64,000 nucleotides of DNA, taken from Gracilimonas sp034520725 (lineage in GTDB: Bacteria; Bacteroidota; Rhodothermia; Balneolales; Balneolaceae). The stretch covers positions 391,266 to 455,265 of the forward strand of contig JAXHNH010000003.1 of assembly GCA_034520725.1 (NCBI GenBank). The letters are read 5' to 3'. The position numbers and the translations under genes were made by a program. Within the stretch, counting starts at the first letter, position 1. The number at the start of each line of letters is the position of its first letter. The notes below the pieces were generated by a model. The model worked only from the letters and a program-made list of their open reading frames with translations, was not told the origin of the DNA and ran no database searches. This document shows positions 1 through 8,302 of this stretch, in pieces.

Positions 1-782
1 TAATTGAATACTACCGGCTCGGATTCAGCTTTTAACCTTAATTTTCGTGAATCTGCCAGCATTATATCATGACTTCCAATAAATAAGGTGGTAGGAGCTA
101 TTCTGCGAATATTGCCATAAACGGGACTTACCCTGTAATCCGTTAGCTCTAGATCAGAAGCATATCGCTTCCCTAAGGATCTCAACACTTCGGTATCCAA
201 TAACGGATCGTCAACCTCGATATCTTCTATGAGAGGATTAGAAAGGCTTAGGTCCAGCCATGGCGATAAGAGAATCAATTGAGAAGGTTGAGGTACTTTA
301 TGTTTCACAAAAAACTGGCAAAGTGAGTGTGCGATCCCCCCTCCATTTGAATCCCCTACAATGGTTATGTTTTCGGCTCCGTATTTTTCCAGGAGATCTG
401 AATAAAGGTCCATAAAGAAATACATAACTTCCGAAGTGGAACTCTCAGGTAGTAAGGGATAATCCGGAGCAATGATATCCTGATCCAGCTTTTGACAAAA
501 ATCCCGTATCATAGTCCAATGAAATTTCATGAAGCTTTTAGTAAAGCCACCACCATGTATGAATAGGATAGCTTTATTAGATTTTTCTTTAGAGGACGAA
601 ATATTCCAGATCTTCCATATGTCCTTTTTTTCATGAGTGACCTCAAACTGCTTTTTCAGATACGCAGGTGGCTCACTTTGCGAGGAAGGAGCCTGCCACC
701 AGGCTGAATTTAATTTCTTTTTGTAAGAAGAAAGTCTTAGGGTAAAATTAATGGTCTTCGAAATTAGATCGGGTTTTCTCAT
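1..782 (-). CDS. alpha/beta hydrolase fold-3 (HSL-type esterase), C-terminus cut by window edge
   Basis: The reading frame starts with ATG at 782 (MRKPDLISK) and stays open for 260 codons to the window edge, so the C-terminus is missing. It carries the HGGGF oxyanion-hole motif near residue 80 and GDSNGGG around the nucleophile serine near residue 147, the hallmarks of the hormone-sensitive-lipase group of carboxylesterases. A segment LFIGSHDIM near residue 235 probably supplies the catalytic aspartate; the histidine would lie outside the window. There is no signal peptide, so it is probably cytoplasmic. Such enzymes hydrolyse short acyl esters; the actual substrate cannot be read from sequence. 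Confidence 0.85.
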   Translation of the reverse strand, partial: MRKPDLISKTINFTLRLSSYKKKLNSAWWQAPSSQSEPPAYLKKQFEVTHEKKDIWKIWNISSSKEKSNKAILFIHGGGFTKSFMKFHWTMIRDFCQKLDQDIIAPDYPLLPESSTSEVMYFFMDLYSDLLEKYGAENITIVGDSNGGGIAHSLCQFFVKHKVPQPSQLILLSPWLDLSLSNPLIEDIEVDDPLLDTEVLRSLGKRYASDLELTDYRVSPVYGNIRRIAPTTLFIGSHDIMLADSRKLRLKAESEPVVFN

Positions 783-1128
783 CAGCGAGTTATTTGGTTT
801 GTCTCCAAAACGGAAATTCTAATAACAGCATTCAAAAGAGTTTTGAGTTGTTAGTTTTGAGCCTGCCTGCCGGCAAAGGCAGGTGATGAGTTGGTTTTGA
901 CGGAGGATTGGGGACGGGAGACCGGTTGCGGTGAAATATTCATTGCGCTGCTTTGCTGCAAAATGCAGGATTGATCTGCGATTAGCGAACGGCGATAGAC
1001 TGATCTGCGAATGATTGACATTGGAAGCGGCAGCCACTTAACAAGCGCAAAACGGCTCAGCGAGCCGCTTATGCTCCGTTCCTTCAATGTTCAATATTGA
1101 ATGTTCCTTGTTGGATATTCATTCTTCC
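783..1128. other. non-coding spacer rich in short repeats
   Basis: I see no credible gene here; short open frames on the minus strand have no family resemblance. The spacer holds a GCCTGCCTGCCGGCAAAGGC hairpin near 862-884, a stretch at 893-922 that recurs in inverse orientation near 3989-4018, the repeat at 972-1012, and AT-rich palindromic words from 1087 onward. The content is typical of dispersed intergenic repeats. Confidence 0.6.
972..1012 (+). repeat. dispersed repeat B, copy 1
   Basis: The block contains GATCTGCGATTAGCGAACGG followed by CGATAGACTGATCTGCGAA. The reverse complement of 22306-22345 matches it over about 39 bp with only four or five differences. It is itself an imperfect repeat of GATCTGCGA. 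No coding function is visible. Confidence 0.7.
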
Positions 1129-1159
1129 TTGTTCAATATTCTTAAGCCTCGTATCTTTG
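1129..1159 (+). promoter_or_regulatory. Bacteroidota-type promoter for the TPP riboswitch transcript
   Basis: TATCTTTG at 1152-1159 matches the TAnnTTTG -7 consensus of Bacteroidota primary sigma factors, and TTG at 1129-1131 gives a -33 element with a 20-bp spacer. The start point would fall near 1166, just before the riboswitch aptamer. The same word and the same spacing occur before tRNA-Phe at 55029-55059. Confidence 0.65.
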
Positions 1160-1171
1160 CACCTCACAACC

Positions 1172-1251
1172 AAGGTTGGGGGTGCTTGCATAGCGGGCTG
1201 AGATCACACCCTGATAACCTGAACCGGATAATACCGGCGTAGGGAAACCTG
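1172..1251 (+). promoter_or_regulatory. TPP (THI-element) riboswitch aptamer
   Basis: The conserved THI-box strings are present in order: GGGGGTGCT, GGGCTGAGA, ACCCTGATAACCTGAAC and CGGATAATACCGGCGTAGGGAA. Outer helix P1 can form between AGGTT at 1173-1177 and AACCT at 1246-1250. The CUGAGA pyrimidine-sensing bulge (1198-1203) and the GNAGGGA pyrophosphate-sensing segment are intact. The riboswitch binds thiamine pyrophosphate and should lower expression of the receptor at 1315, which points to that receptor importing thiamine or a precursor. Confidence 0.95.
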
Positions 1252-1276
1252 TTTACCGCACAGTAACGCAAGTTAA

Positions 1277-1308
1277 CCTCCTCCATTAATCACACTATTA
1301 ATTGGAGG
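1277..1308 (+). promoter_or_regulatory. Shine-Dalgarno-sequestering hairpin (riboswitch expression platform)
   Basis: CCTCC plus ATTAAT at 1280-1290 is complementary to ATTAAT, a bulged T, and GGAGG at 1297-1308, with a six-base loop. GGAGG is the ribosome binding site, six bases before the ATG at 1315. There is no U-tract after the stem, so the layout points to control of translation initiation and not of termination. The link from aptamer to this stem is inference; AACCT at 1275-1279 could compete for the 5' strand of P1. Confidence 0.6.
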
Positions 1309-1314
1309 AATTCA

Positions 1315-3771
1315 ATGTTTAATTCTATTACAATAAAGTCGTTTTTTACGGCTTTGGTACTCACAGTACCACTACTCTTTTCTACTAATCAAGCAACCCA
1401 GGCGCAGACCGTTATTGGAACTGTTCTTGATGCCCAATCCAAAGAACCACTGGCCGGCGCGGCCGTTCGTCAGATGGGTACTTCCCGTGGGGTTGTCTCT
1501 CAGGATGACGGCTCATTCGAAATACGTCTTTCTGAAAACGGAGAACGGGCATTACTGATCACCTATCTGGGATATAAAGATCTCAAAGTTGATCTTTCTA
1601 TTACAAATAAAACAGGTGAACTTTTCATGTTTCCGGAAACGTACATCGGTGATGATGTTTTTGTGAGCGCCACCAGGGCCGACGAAACCTCACCTATCAC
1701 CTATACCAATGTGGAGAGTGAAGAGATCAACCGGCGCAATTTGGGGCAGGATGTCCCCTATCTGTTGCAAAGCACGCCATCAGTTACTACAACCTCAGAT
1801 GCCGGAGCCGGTATCGGCTACACGGGGATCCGCATTCGCGGAGTGGATCCGGCTCGTATCAACGTGACCATCAATGGGATCCCGGTCAATGATGCCGAAT
1901 CGCACAGCGTATTCTGGGTAAACCTGCCGGATCTGTCTTCATCCACTGAAAACATTCAGATCCAGCGCGGTGTCGGGACTTCCACCAATGGGGCCGGTGC
2001 TTTTGGCGGAACCATCAACCTTCAAACCAGTTCTTCCAGGGTAGAACCGTTTGGGGAGATCAACACCGGATTCGGTTCCTTCAACACACAAAAATATAAT
2101 GTGAAATTAGGGTCAGGTTTGATGGAAAATGGCTGGCAGTTTGAAGGCCGCCTGTCAAAAATTAATTCCGACGGATTCATCGATCGCGCTAGCTCCGACC
2201 TGGATTCCTATTTCCTGTCGGCATCCCGTCATGGCGACCGGAGTCTGCTTAGGGCAGATGTCTTTTCGGGAAAAGAACGTACATATCAGGCGTGGTATGG
2301 CATCGAGGAAAGCGTTCTTGAGAGCGACCGCACATTTAATGAAGCGGGAACCGAAAAAGCCGGAGAGCCATACGAGAATCAGGTCGATAACTATCAGCAG
2401 AACTATTATCAGCTGCATTATTCTTACACCTTGACCGATAGCTGGAATGCCAATATCTCTGCTTTTTACACTAAAGGGTTTGGATATTACGAGGAATATA
2501 AAGCGGGTGAAGATCTGGAAGATTACGGTATTGAACCGCTGCTTCCATCTACTCCGGCTGAATCCGATCTTGTTCGCCGCCGATGGCTTGATAATGACTT
2601 CTATGGCACTATCTTTTCAACCCGGTTCACCCCAAATGATACCTGGAATGCAACGTTTGGCGGTGGCTACAGTTACTACGAAGGGGCTCATTTCGGTGAA
2701 GTGATCTGGGCGCGTTATGCCGGCAACAGTGAAAACGAGGACCGGTACTATGACAATGATGGCATCAAGAAGGATTTCAATCTCTATGGAAAACTGCAGT
2801 ATAAGATCACTGACGATCTGAATACCTACGTGGATCTTCAGGTGAGAGGGGTCAATTACGAGTTCCTTGGAAACGGATTTGTGCAGAGTTCAACGGGCGG
2901 GAATCAACGCGACAGTTTGGTGGCTATTCAGCAGGATGACCAGCTGACCTTCTTCAATCCAAAGTTTGGATTTGTTTACAGCCTGCCTGAACGTCAAAGG
3001 ATCTATGCTTCTTTTGCAGTGGGTGGTAAAGAGCCAACGAGGGATGAATACGTGGATTCAACGCCACAAAGTCGCCCCGATCCGGAACGACTCTATAATA
3101 TTGAGCTTGGGTATCGTGGTGATTTCAGTCGCCATTATCTCGGTGCCAACGTCTACGGTATGTTTTATCGTGATCAACTGGTGCCAACCGGAGCGATCAA
3201 TGATGTGGGTGAGATCGTCCGGGAAAATGTACCTGAGAGTTATCGAATTGGACTGGAACTTCAGGGTGGGTTGAGCTTATCAGAGCATTTAAGCTTATCT
3301 GCCAATACTACCTTCAGTCGTAACAAGATCGTGGAGTACACTCAATTCACGGATCAGTATGATGCGAACTTCAACTACCTGGGTCAACAGGCGACCACAT
3401 ATGAGGACACCGATATTGCATTTTCACCATCCGTTATCACTAATGGGATAATCGGCTATCAGTTCGGCGGATTGAATGCAGAGTTGATCAGTAAGTATGT
3501 CTCACGTCAGTATCTGGATAACACCAAAACTGAAAGCCGTTCCATCGATCCCTATTTTGTGAATGATCTGAGGTTAAGCTATTCCCTGGACAGGCTTTCT
3601 TTGCTCGATGGCGTCACAGCTACTTTGCAGGTGAATAATCTATTCAACCATGAGTATGAGACCAATGGATATACCTTTGGATGGCTTCAGGCGGGCGAGC
3701 CGGTTAATTTCAATTACTACTATCCACAAGCCGGTACTAATTTCCTATTCCAGCTATCCTGGAAGTTTTAA
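1315..3771 (+). CDS. TonB-dependent outer-membrane receptor, probably for thiamine or a precursor
   Basis: This 818-residue protein has a signal peptide ending near residue 30, a carboxypeptidase-regulatory-like domain (about 32-110, VIGTVLDAQSKEPLAGAAV), a TonB-box-like segment DDVFVSAT near 113-120, a plug domain (about 125-240) and a 22-strand-type barrel that ends in an aromatic residue (LSWKF). TonB and ExbBD energise such receptors for uptake across the outer membrane. The TPP riboswitch directly upstream is the evidence for a thiamine-related ligand; receptors under this switch in Bacteroidota are known thiamine importers. The start is fixed by GGAGG at 1304-1308. No other thiamine gene is in the window. 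Confidence 0.9.
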   Translation: MFNSITIKSFFTALVLTVPLLFSTNQATQAQTVIGTVLDAQSKEPLAGAAVRQMGTSRGVVSQDDGSFEIRLSENGERALLITYLGYKDLKVDLSITNKTGELFMFPETYIGDDVFVSATRADETSPITYTNVESEEINRRNLGQDVPYLLQSTPSVTTTSDAGAGIGYTGIRIRGVDPARINVTINGIPVNDAESHSVFWVNLPDLSSSTENIQIQRGVGTSTNGAGAFGGTINLQTSSSRVEPFGEINTGFGSFNTQKYNVKLGSGLMENGWQFEGRLSKINSDGFIDRASSDLDSYFLSASRHGDRSLLRADVFSGKERTYQAWYGIEESVLESDRTFNEAGTEKAGEPYENQVDNYQQNYYQLHYSYTLTDSWNANISAFYTKGFGYYEEYKAGEDLEDYGIEPLLPSTPAESDLVRRRWLDNDFYGTIFSTRFTPNDTWNATFGGGYSYYEGAHFGEVIWARYAGNSENEDRYYDNDGIKKDFNLYGKLQYKITDDLNTYVDLQVRGVNYEFLGNGFVQSSTGGNQRDSLVAIQQDDQLTFFNPKFGFVYSLPERQRIYASFAVGGKEPTRDEYVDSTPQSRPDPERLYNIELGYRGDFSRHYLGANVYGMFYRDQLVPTGAINDVGEIVRENVPESYRIGLELQGGLSLSEHLSLSANTTFSRNKIVEYTQFTDQYDANFNYLGQQATTYEDTDIAFSPSVITNGIIGYQFGGLNAELISKYVSRQYLDNTKTESRSIDPYFVNDLRLSYSLDRLSLLDGVTATLQVNNLFNHEYETNGYTFGWLQAGEPVNFNYYYPQAGTNFLFQLSWKF

Positions 3772-3826
3772 ACAGTCAAAAATGAACATCCAATAAGGAA
3801 CAGCCAACATTCAATTTCCAACTCTC

Positions 3827-3856
3827 AATAGCCCCGTCCTGCCTGTCGGGGCTATT
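3827..3856 (+). terminator. hairpin after the TonB receptor, probable terminator
   Basis: AATAGCCCCG at 3827-3836 pairs perfectly with CGGGGCTATT at 3847-3856 around a ten-base loop. Only a weak T-rich tail follows, so termination is likely but not certain. It sits 55 bp after the stop codon. Confidence 0.55.
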
Positions 3857-4043
3857 AAATATCGGATTGTAGTACCTATATTATGTAAATCCTCATCAAT
3901 TCTAAAAACCCGATTCAAAGTTTGAGGCGGAGCCTCAGTAGGGCGTGGCGCAGCAGAGCTACGCAACGAGTCTTGTTAGTTAGTCGGTCGTCCGTCCCCG
4001 GTCCTCCGTCAAAACTAACTAAGCACTAAGCACTCAAAACTAC
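3857..4043. repeat. intergenic repeat cluster between receptor and nadK
   Basis: AGGCGGAGCCTCAG near 3925-3938 recurs near 22243-22256. GGTCCTCCGTCAAAAC near 4000 is the inverse of a string near 893-910, and CAAAACTA/AAGCACT words follow. No gene is visible. Confidence 0.5.
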
Positions 4044-4919
4044 TTAATCACTGCTCCGCCGAGAATCCATCCCCCACATCAGTTTGTTGCGAAGGGTTTC
4101 AAAATAATCCTGTCCGGGAAGCTGGATGAGGTCGAAAGTCAGGTCTGATTTCAGGATCTCGATCTCAAATGGAAAATGTTCGATCTCATGAACCTGTCCG
4201 TCATAAGAAAAGAGAACCTCACTTTGCTGCTTTTCGATCTTGATCCGAAGTGGTCGGGTTGAATTCAAAACCAATGGTCGGGTGGTTAGCGTATGTGGAT
4301 TGATGGGGGTCACTACAAAGACTTCCGTGCCGGGTGCCACGATCGGCCCGCCGGAGGCCAGGTTATAGGCGGTTGATCCGGTTGGTGAAGCAACCAGCAA
4401 ACCATCGGCCCAATAGGTATTGATGAGGCTGCCATCATATTCCGCCGAAACATTCACCATGGAAATAGAATCCTTGCGGGTAAATAAAAATTCATTCAGG
4501 GCGTGGTATTCCTCGCCGCGGGAAGTGGTGCCTTTCAGAAAGGTTCGCTTATCGAGGATGAAGTCATTATTAAGCAACCTGTCAAGGGCCGGCTCCAGAT
4601 CTTTTATCTGAGTGTTGGCCATAAAACCAAGTCGACCACTGTTAATGCCAAGGATAGGTTTTTGAAGATCTTTGGAGATCCGGGCGGTGTATAGGATCGT
4701 ACCGTCACCGCCCATTACCAGGATGATATCACTGGCCCGGATGGAATCGCGATCGTTTTCAGTTTTTTGGATGGCGGCTTTACCATTCAGTCCCGTTTCA
4801 TCGCAGATCTCCTTATTGATAAATAGGGTGATATCATTACTTTCAGCCCATTCTACAGCTTCAAAAAGAACTTCCCTGACTTCATATTTACCGGGATTAG
4901 CGACGACCGCAAGTTTCAT
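4044..4919 (-). CDS. nadK: NAD kinase
   Basis: This 291-residue cytoplasmic enzyme phosphorylates NAD to NADP using ATP or polyphosphate. It shows the family's GGDGT motif at residues 70-74, NSGRLGF at about 93-99 and the NAD-binding segment DGLLVASPTGSTAYNLASGG near residue 170. The length is normal. Its ATG overlaps the stop codon of the upstream peptide-binding gene (TAATG), so translation is probably coupled to it. Confidence 0.95.
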   Translation of the reverse strand: MKLAVVANPGKYEVREVLFEAVEWAESNDITLFINKEICDETGLNGKAAIQKTENDRDSIRASDIILVMGGDGTILYTARISKDLQKPILGINSGRLGFMANTQIKDLEPALDRLLNNDFILDKRTFLKGTTSRGEEYHALNEFLFTRKDSISMVNVSAEYDGSLINTYWADGLLVASPTGSTAYNLASGGPIVAPGTEVFVVTPINPHTLTTRPLVLNSTRPLRIKIEKQQSEVLFSYDGQVHEIEHFPFEIEILKSDLTFDLIQLPGQDYFETLRNKLMWGMDSRRSSD

Positions 4920-6353
4920 TAGTTGGCTCCGTTCATGCTGAAAGAGGACAGGTCAAGGTTCCACGGGTAATGGCTCACCGTAATTCCCTGTACGTCAGTG
5001 TGAGATAAAATATAGATGGGGGCATTCCAGACCAACACTTGTTCAGTCCCCGGATAGGGCTTTGTAGTAAAAGTGATCTGATCATCAAAGGCAAAAGAGG
5101 CACTCATTGAAAAGCTGTATCCCGATCCGTTCACTTGTGGAGCTACGTTATTAAGCATGAACCGATAGAATGGATGTGTAGTATGAGTGATACTAACACT
5201 TGTATTATCGATCTGTTGTGTAGTAGACGGTGTCTACATTGGTTATTGAAAGAGAACCGAGAGCATTACTTATCAGAATTGAATTTTGATTCAGACTATT
5301 CAATATCTCATTCACTTTGTTGGGCTGACCCGATTCGGGATTATAATACAGTGGATACTCAGTGTTGACAGAGGCCTTGTGCAGTTCGTAATTGTTATAG
5401 AAACTGCTAAGTAACTCACCCGCTGAGTCAGCGACCGTAAGCAGGGTTGCCGGACCTAATTCCACGAGTAGATCAACTTTTTCCCCTGCAAATTCCTGAT
5501 AGAGATTGCGCTCATTAATACCGGAGATGATATCAAGTCGGTTGATATCTGGTAAGTTGGAAGAGTGATCTTCGTTTATAGTCAGAAGATGTGTGTTGTT
5601 CTCTTTTTGGATAAATTGGAATCGTCCGGTTCCAGCCGCTTGCTGAATGGGTCTTGATTCAGGGACACTTTCCCTGGCATAGATGGAGGCCATAGGGTGA
5701 GCCAATCGGGTTAAAAAATCAGATGAAGACTTGTTTAAGACAAAGATTACAGTAGAATCATTTTGAACCCGGATACCATCGATCTCGGAAATGACTCGTT
5801 TAGAAGGATCTTTGACATATCTTAGCTCATTCTGAAGAGCTTTAAATCCTCTGATATCACTGAACTTGTTGCCTGTAAACTCTGGTACATCATTTCTTGC
5901 CATACGCTCAAAGACATACTTAACATCGCTGGCGATAAATTGCCGCCCGGTTCCGCTTTCAAAAGCAGGGGAATCATGAAATTTCAGAGTTGTTTTCAGA
6001 TGGAAGGTGAATTGAGTGGAATCTTCATTGACGCTCCAGCGATTGGCCATCAATGGATACAGATTACCATTATTGCCGACCCCTACTAATCCATCGTAGA
6101 TCAAATTGTTGATTCTCCATTCGCTGTTGGAAGTCGCGAAGAGAGGATCCAATGATTCAATAGCCGCAATCTCTCCGAGTTTGACCTGAACGAAATCATC
6201 GTCCTCAGGGATTTCAGTTTCAGTTCGTTGGGTAGTCGTGTCGTTGGCAGCGAAGAGGTCAGAACTGCCGGTTCGAACCGTAACAGTTTCGGGACCTTTC
6301 CCACAGGATGAGATCACGAAGACCGGAAGCAGTAACAGGATCAGTTTTTTCAT
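4919..6353 (-). pseudogene. ABC transporter peptide-binding protein (SBP family 5), frameshifted near 5210
   Basis: The frame from 6353 encodes a lipoprotein-type signal (LLLLPVFVISSCGK) and a family-5 solute-binding fold: IESLDPLFATSN, YDGLVG, ANRWSVNEDSTQFTFHLK, GTGRFQF. It stops at 5205. Reading one base out of phase, the same protein continues as QQIDNTSVSITHTTHPFYRF and on to the C-terminus at 4919 (PIYILSHTDVQGITVSHYPW). A single indel near 5210-5216 therefore splits a protein of about 480 residues. The family binds oligopeptides for ABC import; no permease or ATPase is nearby. Either a real mutation or a sequencing error is possible. Confidence 0.75.
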
Positions 6354-6430
6354 AATTAAAATGTGTTGTCCTTGTTTAATTAATTGAAGATATGAACGGG
6401 CTAAATCATTCCATATTGATGATCCTAAGT

Positions 6431-7621
6431 TTATTTTGTGCCTTTGAGGCCCTTCAATCCCTTTAATGCTTTTTCACTCAATAAGTTAGTGTCGTAACTG
6501 CGAACTCGCCCGTTTTTCTCACGGTGCTGCTTCAGGGCGATCTGAATCAGCTCTTCCATCAATTGTGTAAAATTCAGATCCGTTTTTTCCCAAAGATAAA
6601 AAGAGAATGAACCGGGTATGGTGTTGATCTCATTAAAATACACTTCTTCTGTGTTGGCATTAACCAAAAAATCGAGTCTGGCCAATCCGGAGGCTCCCAA
6701 TGCTGAAAATGTTTTAACAGACAGATCCTTAATTTTTTTGGTGAGTTTATCAGATATCTGGGCCGGGATCTCACGGTCGGCTGAAGCCATACCTTTTTCA
6801 GCTCCCTCGCCACTTTGGTATTTATCCTCAAAACTGAGGGTTTCCGCTTTACCCAGCGGTCGCTCGCACACACTTGGCTTGCAATCGTCCGGAGTACCAA
6901 TAACAGAACAATTGATCTCCATAAGTGGATTAACGGCTTCTTCGATCAACATATGGGCATCATATCTGAATGCGGTTTCCACGGCTTCCGTCAGCTCATT
7001 CCGGTCGTTGGCAATGGCAACCCCGATACTGCTTCCCAAAGAAACAGGTTTAACGATCAGTGGATAATCGAAGTCCTCAGCAACAGTAATGATATCCTCC
7101 TGTTCTTTCACCCAGTCACTTTCATAAAAATTAACGGCTTTGGTTACCGGGATACCATTAGCAGCTGCAACCAGTTTAGCCTTCACTTTATCCATACCAA
7201 GCGAAGAACCTAAAACACTGCTTCCGGTGTATGGAACATTCATCATTTCACAAACGCCCTGAAAGGCTCCGTTTTCGCCCTCACTTCCGTGGAAGGCACA
7301 CAATACAGCATAAATCGGAAAGCTCTTGGGTTTTGAAAATAATCCCGATACGTTTTGTTCTTTGAGGAAGGTTTTACCGTTCTCATCTTTAACAAAGGCG
7401 CAATCCTGAGCCTGCCCTTCAAGAGTCGGCAGGTCTTTGTAATTGCTCAGGTCCAGCAGGTGTTCGCCGGTCAGCCATCGACCCGATTTGGTGACGTATA
7501 GCGGTATGATCTGATACGAACTGTTTTCAAGGGCTGAGATCGCCTGAATGGCGGTCAGTACAGAAACTTCATGTTCGGGAGAAACGCCTCCAAAGGCTAC
7601 AATGAGATTTTTTTGGGACAT
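6431..7621 (-). CDS. ddl: D-alanine--D-alanine ligase
   Basis: This 396-residue ATP-grasp enzyme joins two D-alanines for peptidoglycan precursor synthesis. Visible motifs are GGVSPEHEVSV near the N-terminus, PYTGSSVLGSSLGMDK, the ATP-grasp segments KPVSLGSSIGV and MEINCSVIG, and the metal-binding EINTIPGS near residue 340. The C-terminus has a short extra tail with the repeated word KGLKG. The family normally has 310-370 residues, so it is slightly long. It is transcribed towards the peptide-binding gene and may share its transcript. Confidence 0.95.
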   Translation of the reverse strand: MSQKNLIVAFGGVSPEHEVSVLTAIQAISALENSSYQIIPLYVTKSGRWLTGEHLLDLSNYKDLPTLEGQAQDCAFVKDENGKTFLKEQNVSGLFSKPKSFPIYAVLCAFHGSEGENGAFQGVCEMMNVPYTGSSVLGSSLGMDKVKAKLVAAANGIPVTKAVNFYESDWVKEQEDIITVAEDFDYPLIVKPVSLGSSIGVAIANDRNELTEAVETAFRYDAHMLIEEAVNPLMEINCSVIGTPDDCKPSVCERPLGKAETLSFEDKYQSGEGAEKGMASADREIPAQISDKLTKKIKDLSVKTFSALGASGLARLDFLVNANTEEVYFNEINTIPGSFSFYLWEKTDLNFTQLMEELIQIALKQHREKNGRVRSYDTNLLSEKALKGLKGLKGTK

Positions 7622-7687
7622 AGTTTATAAATAGGATTTTAATCGAAAATAGGATTGTTTAGGGATAATTGTTAACGAAAGAATTTC

Positions 7688-8207
7688 ATTTTTGAATGAT
7701 CGATTTATGATTTTAGATCAGTGATTTAAATTTATTATGTAAGGAATTGTATTCTGAGAGCTCATACTATATAAACATGCATTAATGAGAGAGAAAATGA
7801 AGAAAACAGAATTAGAAGAAAGATTGATAAATTTTACGGTTCAAATCATTGAATTAACGGACCAGTTGTCAAAATCTAAAGCAGGGAATCACTTGTTGGG
7901 CCAATTGTTGCGTTCTGGAACATCTCCTGCCTTAAATTATGCTGAAGCACAGGGTGCAGAATCAATTAAGGATTTTATTCATAAGCTTCAGGTTGTATTA
8001 AAGGAATTAAGAGAAACACATGTGAACCTGAAAATTATTGACAGGTCAAAATTGTACCGATCGAATTCAGAGCTTGAAAAGGTGCTCAAAGAGAATGATG
8101 AACTAATTGCAATCATGGTAAAAAGTGTGCAAACAACTAAGCTTCGGTTAAAATCTAAGAACTAACCACTTCAGAAATCACTGATCTAAAATCGATCATT
8201 CAAAAAT
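7688..8207 (+). mobile_element. IVS-like unit 1: inverted repeats around a four-helix-bundle gene
   Basis: ATTTTTGAATGATCGA at 7688-7703 plus TTTTAGATCAGTGATTT at 7711-7727 recur inverted at 8175-8207, with only a seven-base insertion (7704-7710) separating the arms. The enclosed 7785-8165 frame encodes the protein type found in 23S rRNA intervening sequences. Ends that pair around such an ORF are the layout of a classical IVS, but here it lies between protein genes. Mobility is inferred; no target duplication was recognised. Confidence 0.6.
7785..8165 (+). CDS. four helix bundle protein (23S-IVS/S23 family)
   Basis: The 126-residue product is all-helical and matches the four-helix-bundle family encoded in 23S rRNA intervening sequences (LLGQLLRSGTSPALNYAEAQ is the characteristic segment between helices 1 and 2, followed by KDFIHKLQVVLKELRETHVNL). 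A second ATG at 7797 (MKKTELEE) could be the true start. The biochemical role of the family is unknown; it is small, cytoplasmic and probably oligomeric. The gene lies entirely inside inverted repeats at 7688-7727 and 8175-8207. Confidence 0.85.
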   Translation: MREKMKKTELEERLINFTVQIIELTDQLSKSKAGNHLLGQLLRSGTSPALNYAEAQGAESIKDFIHKLQVVLKELRETHVNLKIIDRSKLYRSNSELEKVLKENDELIAIMVKSVQTTKLRLKSKN

Positions 8208-8238
8208 CATTTTAGAATTCTATCCTTAAAACTTATGC

Positions 8239-8269
8239 TTGTTCCGCAGCACTATATTTTCAATATTTG
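8239..8269 (+). promoter_or_regulatory. probable promoter of the amidinohydrolase gene
   Basis: TTG at 8239-8241 and AATATTTG at 8262-8269 have a 20-bp spacer and seven of the eight -7 positions allow the TAnnTTTG pattern. A start near 8276 fits translation from the ATG at 8303 and argues against the upstream TTG at 8267 as start codon. Confidence 0.4.
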
Positions 8270-8302
8270 CCGTCCTCTTCGAACCTAAAAAGTTATGGTA
8301 CT

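Noticed and set aside
819..1087. Two overlapping minus-strand frames before the TPP riboswitch
   Set aside because: They run through dispersed repeat sequence and give cysteine- and arginine-rich products without homology or start signals.
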